Shown: positions 23,076 to 34,153 of the stretch, piece after piece
How positions within the stretch are numbered: position 1 is the first letter of the stretch
Layout of the letters: the number at the start of each line of letters is the position of its first letter
DNA from: Toxorhynchites rutilus septentrionalis
Lineage: Eukaryota > Arthropoda > Insecta > Diptera > Culicidae
Direction: 5' to 3'
Assembly (NCBI RefSeq): GCF_029784135.1
Contig: NC_073745.1
Location: 45,491,521-45,555,520 of the forward strand
Length of the DNA: 64,000 nucleotides
The notes under the pieces: model-generated
What the model was told of the DNA's origin: nothing
The model's input: only the letters and a program-made list of their open reading frames with translations
Databases searched by the model: none
Translations under genes and position numbers: made by a program

Positions 23076-24440
23076 ATAGAGGTGTTAACAACTTGTTATA
23101 TGAACATGTCATTGACGATAATTCAAACACAAACATGTTACGAGTAGAACATTAGTGTTTCAGGAGTCACCTTGCAAAAGTGTCATATATTTCAGAAGCT
23201 ATAAGAGATAGAAAATTAACATCTATGACAAAAGTATATATTTTAAAATATAATATTAAACTTTTCCGAAAGCACTATATCGCTATCTTGGCTTTAATCA
23301 AAATTAGGATTTGTTGTAATTTTGTCAAAGAAAACATTAAAAAGATGTTAGAAAAACTCTTCCCCAGAATTTTTAATAATACATTTTTTGAGAAAAATAA
23401 AGTTTAATTTTTAGAAATTTTATTATTCTTAAAAATTTTTAAATGAAAATTTTACTACATTTCATTCTTTCCCTACAATTTTGTTGATCTTCTAGTTGTT
23501 TTGTTTCTTTTTAAATTAGGATCTAAAGCATCTACATATTTTTTGGATATTTCAAGTATACACAGTTGCCTCAAAGGCCAATGTTTTTACACCCACAAAA
23601 TTACACTGCAGTCTGAGAAAAAATATAAAATGTTCAGCGAGAAGATTTTAAATCAGTATTTATCGGTGTAACTGGATAGAATTGTTTCATTTATTATTAT
23701 TTTTTGTTCATTTTCACGCATACAATGTCAGTAAGTTAATCATGAGGAATGGCTGAATTATGTCATTAAAAAGTCCGTGCAAGCGTAACTTATTTTTGCG
23801 CAATCAATAACGGAATCTTTGCTATGCACCAGGTCTTTTCCTGAAGTGGATGGTGATGAAAAATAGATCGTTTACGACTTCAGCAAGTGAATACAATCGT
23901 GATCAAAAACAATGATCCTGCGCAACCGAGACAAAAGCAGGATTTGAATGTTTTACATAGTAAATTTAATTTTTGGGTAAGAGCTTTTAACAGTGCTAAA
24001 TGCTATTTTCCTAAATATTTCATTAATTTTCCAACAAATTTGAGAAACAACATGTTTTAATCAGACATCTGGATTCTGAGCTACGGTTTTTTGAAAGAAA
24101 GATCAATCATTATGAATACGATCTTTAAAAAAATAGTAGTAAATCAAATTGATCGTATGTTAATAAAAATATAATAATAAAAATGTAGCACAATTAGTTG
24201 CTGCTTGTAGAAATATTTCCGGTTTTCAGAGAACTCATTGAATTTTCTCAATCTACACAATTAAATTGTTGGATCAACCGCAAAGATTAAGTTATATTCG
24301 CATACTTCAGTGACGTGCTAACATTTTTTTTTTTAGTTTATCTCTCAGCAAATATTACAATAAACATTTCCCAAGCCATTATAATATTCTTTATATATAG
24401 ACATATGAACTTGATTGGAGAACTAGCTAAACAGATAAAA
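23076..24440. other. AT-rich stretch, nothing recognised
   Basis: There are no domains or terminal repeats. The frame at 23180-23407 (75 codons) is Lys/Ile-rich, as expected from base composition alone. Confidence 0.45.
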
Positions 24441-25770
24441 CAAATTAAACATCGATCGAAGCCGCAATTCGTGTGTAGTTCTTAAAATACCAGCACTACA
24501 AGCGAAGTTCAATCGCCCATTGAGCCGATTGAGACATTCATGCCGGGTCCCAATTAATGCCAGTGGATCATATCGATCGATTTCGCCATAAGCATCCCCC
24601 GTTGGATGCTCGAAGCTCTATCGGTGCACGTTTCTGAAGCCATTCATTAGGAATTCAATGCAGCGCTAAGAATCGGTTTCCTGGATCATTCTCCCATCGT
24701 ATGGAATCCTCGTGTTTATGCAAAACTTGACACAAAATAGATTTATATGGAGAAGAAATCATTTTGCCCGCATTCGAATGCTGCTGCATTCCAATTACAT
24801 TACCTCGCTAAACTCTAACAGCACCTCAAGAGGCAGTAGGTACATGACGATTGAAGGCGAAAAGACAACAGCAACCAAGCAACAGCAGTCTACCGATGCC
24901 GCGCTCCGTTTCTATACACCTTGACTGGAATTATTCCAATTCAAAATTTCGCTCATGACTGAGCGGAAAATCGGCTACCATTCGAACGCAGGGAAGCGAA
25001 GGAGTGCGCGACTCCGAGGAGGGAAGGTGAAACCCTTTTGTGAACCCCTTATCGACAGAGAATATGCTCCTCTCGAGGTGTCACTTCGAAACGTGAAGCG
25101 AAAGGCAGAAACGTAAATGTTATAAATTTATCAAAAATCACGTTTCATACTGAGAAATTTGAATATTACAGCAAAATGAACAGCGATCCGGGACATAGTT
25201 GGGAGCGACAGCAACAGCATCGAGGAGACACAAAGTTCTGTCTACGACTTCTTTGAAGAATCGAATCAAAAGACAGTTTGATTTTATTTTCCCTTCCAGG
25301 GAACTGCCACCTTCACCCTTGCTGGAAAACACATCAGAACCTTTTGCCCGGCGAGAAGAGAGCTGCATCTCGTATGAATTTAAACTAAGCTTGATTCATT
25401 CAATCTTAATCATATTTATATTCAATGTTGGGCTTGTTCTGCAACTGCCGACATGAGTGCCTTGGCACCGGGAGCTCTCTGGTTTTTTGCATTTCGTACA
25501 CTGTGTTTGTGTTTGGAAATTTCAACACGTTCACGAGCCTCAGGAGCTATTGAACCGTGCCAATCTGATACCGGGGACCGAAAACAAAAGCCAATCCGAG
25601 TGACATGTTTGTTTTATGTTAATTAGTTGGCTTTTGCAATGCATCAGTGTTTCGTTTGAATTGTGTCTCGAGAAGAACGACAATGAGTTGATTATTACAT
25701 TCTAAACGAAGCAAGACTACAGAGAAGTTGGCTGGGGGCGAGATGAAAGCGGGTTTGATTTGGAGAATTC
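24440..25770. other. GC-richer, non-repetitive-looking island
   Basis: No second copy in the window. It has CAG/CAA-rich runs near 24865-24890. Short opposing frames at 25138-25368 (minus) and 25199-25456 (plus) overlap each other and lack recognisable domains. Likely host non-coding DNA. Confidence 0.4.
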
Positions 25771-26602
25771 ATATCGATTGAATACATTTATTGACAGAAA
25801 AGTGTTTTTAAAATACAATTAGTAGATTATCGAAAGAAATTCGATAAAATATCATTTTTTGCTGAATAAATGGATGAAATATACTCATGCGCTCGAATTT
25901 CTTCACATAACTTCCAACACTACAAGAAAACATTCTTTTTTTTAAAATGAGAATTATAATCAGTTTTACAACATTGTGTTTAAAAATTTCTGAAGCCTTT
26001 ATCGGAACAAATTTATGTTCATTTCGTACGAGAGCTCTCAAGAAAAATACGTAGGGGTAGTGAGGGAATAGTGGTCACTTGCTTGTTTGCTAATGAAACT
26101 TATTACTATTGAGTTGAAAGAATTTCAAGACTTCTTAGTTAAAACACAATTGAAAACGAAATCGGTCTCTCGTTAGCCATTCGACCGTATTTTTATGGGC
26201 ATCGTATTCAAGTAAATGCTCGTGAAATTGAATTGAATGGACGATTGTTCACATATTCTAGGAGAGATAAACAGATATTTTGTTCAATTTTATATATTAA
26301 ATCGAAGAGAAATTATTTCGTTGTTCGAGAGCCAAGTGATAACCACTGTGGTCTGTTTACTAAAGTTGATAGTCCTTATCGCATGCTGCGCTTGAAGGGG
26401 TCCATTTTGTGGGAAAAATGTACCTCAACCAAAACCAAGCCTCATTTTGCAAAGCATTATGTGTTTCTTACTACGTTTTTGTGCGTGTGAGAACATTTCA
26501 ATTACGATTCTAGGGGAATAGACACAGCTTAATTCATACATGTACCTATTATTTCAATCATGGTTTAAACAAATTTGGTAAGGAAACAATATATAAATAT
26601 TA
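25771..26602. other. AT-rich stretch, nothing recognised
   Basis: The short frames at 25808-26041 (minus) and 26233-26490 (plus) have no known motif. No repeat ends seen up to the mariner element. Confidence 0.45.
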
Positions 26603-26647
26603 GTTTGGGGAAAAAGTAATCCATTATTTTTGGGTGAAATCCTATTT

Positions 26648-26985
26648 TTAATATGCTTCGGATTGTCGAATGTGGGTCAAATATACACCGTTTTGTTGGA
26701 AAATCTGTTGCCTTCCTGAAGGTAGCTTCATGATGTCTCTATCATAGAGGTCTTGGTCCTTATTATCAAAAAACCATAACAATAGATTTTTACAATCTTC
26801 TCTTGATCCCAGTTTCTTATCACTCTGGAAATTTTCCAATGCGAGAAAATGTGATAATCGTTTGGTGCCAGGTCCGGACTATATGGTGGATGCATTAAAA
26901 CATCCAAATCAAGCTCACGTAATTGTGTGGCCTTGCGTTGTCCTGATGGAACACGACTCCACATCTGTTGGCCAAGTCTGAACGT
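26648..26985 (-). pseudogene. Mariner transposase, C-terminal part
   Basis: Two overlapping minus-strand frames give HPPYSPDLAPNDYHIFSHW, the conserved block holding the third catalytic Asp of mariner enzymes (SPDLAPxD). KKLGSREDCKNLL, DNKDQDLYDRDIMKLP and QQNGVYLTHIRQSEAY follow, the usual C-terminal tail. A frameshift near 26820 separates the two. MWSRVPSGQ at the start of this piece resembles the VxxxQDNARPH neighbourhood only weakly. Non-functional. Confidence 0.85.
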
Positions 26986-27639
26986 TTCTAATCAATCGTC
27001 TGCTTCAAACGGTCCATTTTTTGACAGTAGAGATCATAATTTAGTGTATAACACTAAAAAAAATTTGAAAAAACGTTTTTAAAAAAATAAGAAAAAAGTT
27101 ACAAAAAAAAAATTGAAATGAAGCGCCCTTAATCATCAAACATTCTATAAAGGTGTTTGGAAGTTACATTTCTTACATTTTTATATTTTCTGAAGTGCCA
27201 GTTAATTTCAAGCCCGCGAGTACATCCACCTCGTCGATCTCATGTTACAGTTTTGTTCGTCAGCCATTGTCGCTGACCAGGTTTAACTATTTTTACTGAC
27301 ACTAACTTCAATACCGCGAATAAAAAAAAAAGGTCGGGTTTCTATATGGCTCGTGGCCGGCCAGTTCAATATCCGCGTGACTTAAATCCCGCGTAACCAA
27401 ATTAATGTTTACGATTATATATAGCCAATTCGATTGCAATTGGATAATTTTTTTCCCCTCTCTGAAAGCGACTCCAAGCACCTCCCGTAGGAATCTGAAT
27501 TTAGAATGAGCTTGTAGGATTAAGTGTGTATAGTGTTAGGTTGATTTTATATTTCGTTGACATAAAATAAAGAGTCGGGAGTTATACGATAACAGGACCC
27601 GTCGTGTTTAGTTGTACGGAAAAAAGAAAATCCAGTTGC

Positions 27640-27803
27640 CCACAAGGCAACGCTACAGAAAATAAATTAATTTGCGCGTATTTTACTGTTGCAGTATCGA
27701 CATTATGAACATCAACCACAATGTCATGAGACTGGCTTGCATTTTCGCATTTATAAAATAAAAAATGTAAAACGTTCCGAATTTTCTTTTTGTTGACCTC
27801 CAT
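27640..27803 (-). pseudogene. Mariner transposase, N-terminal part
   Basis: ATG at 27803 starts MEVNKKKIRNVLHFLFYKCE, then NASQSHDIVVDVHNVDTATV. This is the first helix-turn-helix of a mariner transposase (typical pattern: RxVLxFxFxKGxNASQAAxxI..VYG). Similarity fades after about 55 codons. It lies just inside the right inverted terminal repeat, as expected for a minus-strand gene. Confidence 0.8.
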
Positions 27804-28239
27804 TGTTCGCAACCTGTAACTCAAAACTGAATGGAACAAACAAAAATTTACAAAATAATTTCTTTAGTGTGAAATGTCACCTTTACAACAAGCCTAATCT
27901 TGAAATTGTATGATCGCTATTACACGAGATATTGATCACTAAAGCCAGCCAACGAGAAAATAATGAATAACGTTTTCCCCAACCTAATATATCCCATTTA
28001 GTACAATATGTGTCCATTTTACCCACACCCGGAGAATTTCAGATGTAGTGAAAAATGAAATATGTACTATTTTTGATTTTTTAGTAAAAACTGCTTGCTA
28101 TCTAGAACAACTATAATAAGGAATAAGGTTTTCTGCTATATTCTCCGAAAAACGGGGATTGTAGCGGTATATGGACGCAGGAAATGGTCAAAAATCATTC
28201 TTCAAGAATATGAATTGAAAATTAAATAAAATTTTAAAA

Positions 28240-28925
28240 ATTCGTTCACGAATTTTCAGCTACCCATAAACAACATGTTCATCCGTTACATGGAATGAAT
28301 GTTTCATACATTAAAAATGATAGAATAAAGACAGCCCTAAATATAACAATTCCTTCCTCGAGTTTCACTCTTATCAACACATTCGGAGATCCATTTTTTT
28401 TATATATAGATAGAAGAAGATAGATAGAAGAAGATATAGTAGTGCGTTCTATCACATTCAAATACAATTCCACTTTAGAACAAAGCTCAATTTCGTTAGC
28501 GTAAACATCAAATGATAGTCGCTTGTCACTATGTAATTGTAGAACATTTTCCTTCAGAGTTTTTCGAAAGATTTTAATTGTCACGTTTGGTTGAAATATG
28601 TGTAATATTTTTATGGGATCCCGTCTCCATTCCAGAAAAGGCAGGGGTGTCATACCATCATAGAAACTTTTCTCGTACCCAAAAACCCTCACATCCCATA
28701 TTGTGCTTGATTAGTTCTCGAGTTATCCAGAAGTTTTGTATTTCATTTGTATGGCAGCCCCTTTTCTCCATAGAGAGGGGGTAGGTGTGTCGAACCACCA
28801 TAGGAACATTCATTTCTTCCTGAAACCTCCATATGCCAAATTTGGTTCAATTTGCTTCATTAATTCTCGGTAATTTTCGAGTCCATAAGAATCAGAAAGA
28901 CAAACAGAAATCCATTTATATACGA
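28240..28925 (-). repeat. Helitron-related fragment
   Basis: It shares with 10460-11005 the ordered motifs GTGTCATACCATCATAGAAA, ACCCTCACAT, TTGTGCTTGATTAGTT, TTTCATTTGTATGGCAG, CCAAATTTGGTT, and an end CAGAAATCCATTTATATACG. It shares with 11915-12420 the series around TTTATATATAGATAGAAG. The CTAG terminus is absent. The 137-codon minus frame at 28279-28692 crosses these repeats and is not considered a gene. Confidence 0.55.
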
Positions 28926-28976
28926 ATACAGCAATTCCAAATAAAATCGTCCTAAAAATGCAGATTTTGAAAACTT

Positions 28977-31082
28977 GTATTTTTGATTCCAATGAAAGTG
29001 TGTATTCCGTTTAGGTTGGAGGAAATATGAGTTTTTCGCAGCAATTGGGAATTTTTTGACTCAAGCGTAACTTTTGAAAAGGGCGTATCGATTTACGTAA
29101 GAGAAATCTTTCATAATTTATATCTCAAAAACTATGAGCCGTACCGAAATAGTGTCTTAGAAAGAGTTATAGGGTTTTGATGGTTGAATATGAAAAAAAT
29201 ATACACTGAGAAAAAAATTAGTACTCTTTTTTTTATTTACAAAATAAAAATTCAATTTGCAATATCCAAAATACATATTTTTTATTTTTTTTTATTTTTT
29301 CATACAAAATAGAAGTCATGCAGAAAATTTAAAAAATTGGCCCAAGATGGTAAAACTATTTTTGACCAACTTTGTGGAACATCGAATTTTGAGGAATTTT
29401 CAAAACTTCGAATTTTTGTATGTTAACAATCATTTTTAGCCACAAATTATGAACCCTGATGTGATTTAAAACAAAAAAGGATATTATCAATCTCCTTCTA
29501 AATGTAGCCATTCTCGAAATATTAAAAAAAAAAAATATTTCTAATTTATTGTCTTTTTTATAGTAAATAATCCCTTTTAATATGTTTGTCGTGTTATACC
29601 GTCATGTTCATGAAATTTAATGAATTTGCTTATATTTTCCAACAATTTTTCCAAATACATCATCATGGTTCATTTTTTGACTCAAGCGTAACTTTTGAAA
29701 AGGGCGTATCCATTTGAGTAAGAGAAATCTTTGATAATTTATATCTCAAAAAATATGATTCGTACGGAAATGGTATGTTAGAAAGAGTTATAGAGTATTG
29801 CTGGCTTAATTTGAAAAAAAAATATACACTGAGAAGAAAAATTAGTACTCTTTTTTTTATTTACAAAATAAAATTTTGCAATATAAAAAAATATGTATTT
29901 TTTATATTTTTTTCAACTTTTTCATATAAAATAGAAGTCATGTAGAAAATTTAAAAAATGGGCCCAAGATGGTAAAACTGTTTTTGACGAACTTTGTGGA
30001 ACATCGAATTTTTAGGAATTTTCGAAACTTCGAGTTTTTGTATGTTAGCAGTCATGTTTAATCACAAATTATAAATCCTGATGTTATTTAAAACAAAAAA
30101 GGTTATTATCAATCTCCTTCTAAATGTAGCCATTCTCGAGATATTTAAAAAAATATTTGTAATTTATTGTTTTTTTAATAGTAAATAGGCCTTTTAAATA
30201 TGTTTGTCGTGTTATACCGTCATGTTCATGAAATTTTATGAATTCGCTTATAATTTCCAACAACTTTTCCAAATACATCGTTATGGTAAAGACATATGTT
30301 TAGGAGTTACGTTACGAAACATTCGAAGACATGTGGGTTAATACTAAACGTAGCGAAACTAAAAAATCTCTTTTATCTTAATACAAACTTCAATCAATCA
30401 AAAAAATTGTTGGAAATTATAATAAAATTCATAAAATTTCATGAACATGACGGTATAACACGACAAACATATTAAAAGAGATTTTTACTATAAAAAAGAT
30501 TATAAATTAGAATTTTTTTAAATATCTCGAGAATGGTTGCATTTAGAAGGAGATTGATAATAAACTTTTTTGTTTTAAATCACATCAGAATTCATAATTT
30601 GTGGCTAAGAATGATTGCTAACATACAAAAATTCCAAGTTTCGAAAATTCCTAAAAATTCGATGTTCCACAAAGTTCGTCAAAAATAGTTTTACCATCTT
30701 GGGCCCATTTTTAAAATTTTATGCATATAGAAGTCATGCATAAAATTTGTATGGAAAAATTTTAAAAAAATTTAAAAATATGTATTTTGGATTTTGCAAG
30801 TTGAATTTTTATTTTGTAAATAAAAAAAGGAGTACTAATTGTTTTTCTCAGTGTACATTTTTTTCATATTCAACCATCAATACTCTTTAACTCTTTCTAA
30901 GACACTATTTCGGTACGACTCATAGTTTTTAAGATATAAATTATCAAAGATTTCTCTTACTAAAATCGATACACTCTTTTCAAAGTTACGCTTGAGTAAA
31001 AAAATCCCAATTGCTGTGAAAAACTCATATTTCCTCCAACCCAAACGGAATACACACTTTCATTCGAATCAAAAATACTCAT
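28977..31082. mobile_element. Foldback element III: two direct and one inverted ~630-bp units
   Basis: Ends are GTATTTTTGATTC (left) and GAATCAAAAATAC (right). The matching arms continue through GAAAGTGTGTATTCCGTTT and GGAGGAAATATGAGTTTTT. A unit starting TTTTTTGACTCAAGCGTAAC occurs at about 29039 and again, direct, at about 29670. The third copy, about 30390-31030, is inverted. Shared landmarks are GGCCCAAGATGGTAAAACT, TGTGGAACATCGAATTTT and CGTGTTATACCGTCATGTTC. No reading frame of note and no target duplication that I can define. Confidence 0.7.
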
Positions 31083-32040
31083 GTTTTGTTATTGGTCGAT
31101 TTCATTTGGAATTAATCAATAGATAGATAAACTTATGCAAATAATGAAATTTGCTAGGTTTATTCTTTTTTGTTCTTTTCCTATATACTTCTGAAATCTT
31201 GTTTCTATTGAATATTACACCTTACGAAACGAATTGAAATCACAAGGCGCTAAATCTGTTGAATAACGCAAAGCGAAAGATCTGTTTAACGCTGGGTTAG
31301 AAACCTATTGGCAGACAACGCCAACAACAAAGATGACAACAATTGAGTTTAAACGCTATTTTGGAGCACATTTTTCGCATATAAAATCATCATATACACG
31401 TAACATTTGCCGTGCCCATTCCTTACATAATTTCAAGCCACACAATGATACACACAAAGCAACAACTCGACTTATGGTTATCTGTTGTTTGTCAATTTTA
31501 TTCCGTTTGATATTACAGAACACTATATGAGAACTTTATTAATGAGGAGAAAAACATAATGCTGTAATGTTTTTCTCCTCATTAATAAAGTTCATGGTAG
31601 ATAGCAGTCAGGCCATGAATCAATATGAACGGTGCAAACGAAGCTGCACAGGATGCAACGGAATGAAACGAAGAAGTAATATCTGGTAAAATGGGCTGTT
31701 GCTGACCTTGTCTTGTTGCCAAATCACTTTCACGTGTCTTTATTCGCATAATGGTAATTTATTTTCAATTTATCTCAATTTATATTCAATTCTGTGATCG
31801 CTAACTAATACATCTCCTGTGACGATTTCGTTCGAATTTCAAATCTTTTTTTTTATTTTTCTCTTTACATGTCAGATTTTAACATTGAAAATAAATGGTA
31901 AAGAGCTCCGAAAACATAAAGTAACTTATTTATACATAATTTGCTTCATACATAACCTTCACCTGGCGGCACACTTATTTAGAGATCCATACGACCGATT
32001 TAGTTGACATTTTTTCAACATTTAAAAACGTATTTTCAAT
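31083..32040. other. AT-rich stretch with one perfect hairpin
   Basis: Apart from the hairpin at 31531-31593 I see no gene. The frames at 31333-31530 and 31819-32007 lack known motifs. Confidence 0.45.
31531..31593. repeat. Perfect 27-bp inverted repeat with 9-nt loop
   Basis: GAACTTTATTAATGAGGAGA... (31531-31557) is repeated exactly in inverse at 31567-31593, around the loop AATGCTGTA. No mismatch in 27 bases means the inverted copy arose recently or is under selection. It has no terminal sequence typical of a transposon. Confidence 0.85.
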
Positions 32041-32353
32041 GGCGTAAGAGGCGTAAGAGTATTCTTTCTGTTCTTCCATTATCCAGTTAGACCACCTGAC
32101 AGCGGAGACAGTTGATTGATCATTGTTGAGTTATTTATAGAACAGCAGCCCGATGTGTCTTACAGAGCAGAGCAGTTGTATGGATGAATCGATCTAATTT
32201 CGACCGTGGATCGATCTCCATCGCTGATGATTGTTGCGTGGACGTAGCTATTCTGTAAAAACACAAAAATGGTCAATGAGGGCCCTGAGTTTTGAACTCA
32301 CGATCGATCGCTTACTAAGCGAACGCGCAACCAATGTGGCTACGGAGACCCCC
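32041..32353 (-). mobile_element. tRNA-derived SINE (Thr-like head), copy 2, 3'-shortened
   Basis: Nearly identical to 20565-20874: GGGGGTCTCCGTAGCCACAT, TTCGCTTAGTAAGCGATCGA, GTGAGTTCAAAACTCAGGGC, then the body through CATCGGGCTGCTGTTCTATA. This copy keeps a better-paired TC stem (GAGTTCAAAACTC) than copy 1. It lacks the last ~170 bp of the body and tail, and no clean target duplication is visible. Confidence 0.78.
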
Positions 32354-32407
32354 AACGATATTTGTTATAAAAATTTAAAAAAAAAGCGAACAAGAATACA
32401 GCCATTT

Positions 32408-32430
32408 TGTGTGTGTGTGTGTGTGTGTGT
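32408..32430. repeat. (TG)n microsatellite
   Basis: About 11 uninterrupted TG units followed by a T run. The cysteine-valine runs of frames crossing it are artefacts. Confidence 0.95.
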
Positions 32431-33012
32431 TTTTTAATTAAAAACAAACCGTTTCGCTACGCTTTCGAGAATAGTTTTACTCACAAACTCATGAAAATAC
32501 AAATCGTTCATTCCGGGGGAACGCATAGCATTTCGTACTTCTGGTACTTCTGGAAGAGCTCCTCTAATTTACTTCAAACTTTGATCGATCGACCGAGAAA
32601 AAATGGTTAAACGTATCAATATGAAACATTCACAGGGGTTTTAGGAATACACTAGGTTTCTGAAAAAAAATTAGAACTTACTGCAATATTTGTAAAATTA
32701 CAGAAAATTTTCAAACACTACAAAAAAAACTGTTTTTGGCACTTTTGTGAGATCGATGCGAAAATGTTTTTTCGTCAGAGCAATATACAGCCTTGAACAA
32801 AATTCATTTGAGTTTTCAAAACTGCCTTTCGATTTTCGGTGCGATCAGCATTCATTGAATAATTCATCACCAAATACGAAGGGGCATTTTTTCGTTCAAA
32901 CAATAATATCTCTGTATAAAAAGATTCTACAGGAATACTATAGTGATCAAATAAAAGCTGGTTGCTAAAACCTAATTCAATTCTCTATTGATTTAGTTGA
33001 CAATAAAGTATA

Positions 33013-33151
33013 GGCGATCTTGCTTTGTGGTCCATACCTCTCACGCTAAAGGCCACAAGTTCAATTCTCACTCCCGACATTCATCCAAAAATGGAAGCAG
33101 AGTGACGAACCAGCCAAAAGTATTGAAAGTCACTATAATATAGAAAAAAAA
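33013..33151 (+). mobile_element. tRNA-Val-like SINE, copy 2, degenerate
   Basis: GGCGATCTTGCTTTGTGGTC, CCTCTCACGCTAAAGGCCAC, AAGTTCAATTCTCACTCC and GTGACGAACCAGCC align with copy 1, with substitutions in both promoter boxes (A box GCTTTGTGGT, B box CAAGTTCAATTC). It ends in CACTATAATATAG and an A run. No target duplication is recognisable, so it is older than copies 1 and 3. Confidence 0.78.
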
Positions 33152-33410
33152 TTGGCAAAGAATTGTATTAGTTCACGAAATCTTTGTATAAACAGGAAGA
33201 AACCGATTTTTTTTTTATTTATTCCTGATATTTTTGTCCACTTCATCTGCACATGCCAAGATAAAAATATAGTCGAAAAATATCCCAAAATATGAAAGTT
33301 CAAGCTTTAAAATTATTTATATTTCATCTAGATGTGTTGATTTTTCGAAAGTTACAGCATTTCAAAAATTATCACTTAAAAATTTTATGTCGAGTGTGTG
33401 TAGAAGTTGT

Positions 33411-34153
33411 CAGCCATTCCATATCAAACCGATATAGTGGTTCTCAGAATTTTGTGAAAAGTGGCAGTTTTGTTCTTTATCCCAAAATATTAGAAAGTAT
33501 TTTTTTATTTTTTTTTTATTAGGCTACCCATTTCCATTTAAGGGTGGTTCGAAAAAAAATGTATTCCACTTTTTCCCAAAAATGACATTTTTAAAAAAAT
33601 TCAAATGTTTTGACCAACTGAACCGATTTAGATGGTCGACATATCAAATTCAAGTCAATGAGCTTTCAATGATGAAAAATGATTTTTCGGACTACCGGTT
33701 AACTTTGAAAAATCTTATCTCAAAAACGAAAAAAAGCATTTTTGATATTGAGATATATTATGTAAAAAATCCTTTCAAGAAAAAATATTTAAAAAAAATA
33801 TAGCGCCCTCTAGTCCAAAGCCATAAAAACAATAAAAAACGACTACAATCAATAATAACGAAAATAAAATCCATTTTTTTGTAAGTTAATTATTTAATAA
33901 AAGGCTAGCTTGGCTTCAATTCGATATGTCGATCATCTAAATCGGTTCAGTGGTAATAAGCTATGAATTTTTGAAAAAAACATTTTTGGGAAAAAGTGGA
34001 AAAAAATATTTTTCGGACCACCCTAAACTGGAAATGATCCCCCTTATGAAAAAAATAAAAAAACACGGGTCTAATATTTTGCGAGAAAGAACAATACTAC
34101 CACTTTTCATGGAAATCTGAAAACCAGTATATTGGTTTGACTTGGAATGGCTG
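33411..34153. mobile_element. CAG-ended foldback MITE, 743 bp
   Basis: The left end CAGCCATTCCATATCAAACC and the right end (inverted) CAGCCATTCCAAGTCAAACC match strongly and are followed inward by GATATAGTGGTT...CAGA on both sides. TTGT flanks both ends, suggesting a 4-bp target duplication. The interior has TATAGCGCCCTCTAGTCC and AATCGGTTCAGTGGT. Same family as 62375-63484. No transposase frame; the superfamily is not assigned. Confidence 0.7.

Larger units (their letters stand above)
26603..27984 (-). mobile_element. Mariner element with broken transposase
   Basis: Inverted ends GTTTGGGGAAAAAGTAATCC (left) and, read inward from the right, GGTTGGGGAAAACGTTATTC match closely and are flanked by TA at 26601-26602 and 27985-27986. 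The transposase runs on the minus strand: an N-terminal piece at 27803-27640 and a C-terminal piece at 26985-26648. Roughly 27000-27640 between them shows no transposase similarity and may be a replacement or a decayed insertion. Total length 1,382 bp is close to an intact mariner (about 1.3 kb). Confidence 0.72.

Noticed and set aside
28279..28692. 137-codon minus-strand frame
   Set aside because: It crosses Helitron-related repeats that also occur at 10460-12420 without an open frame, so the openness is not conserved.
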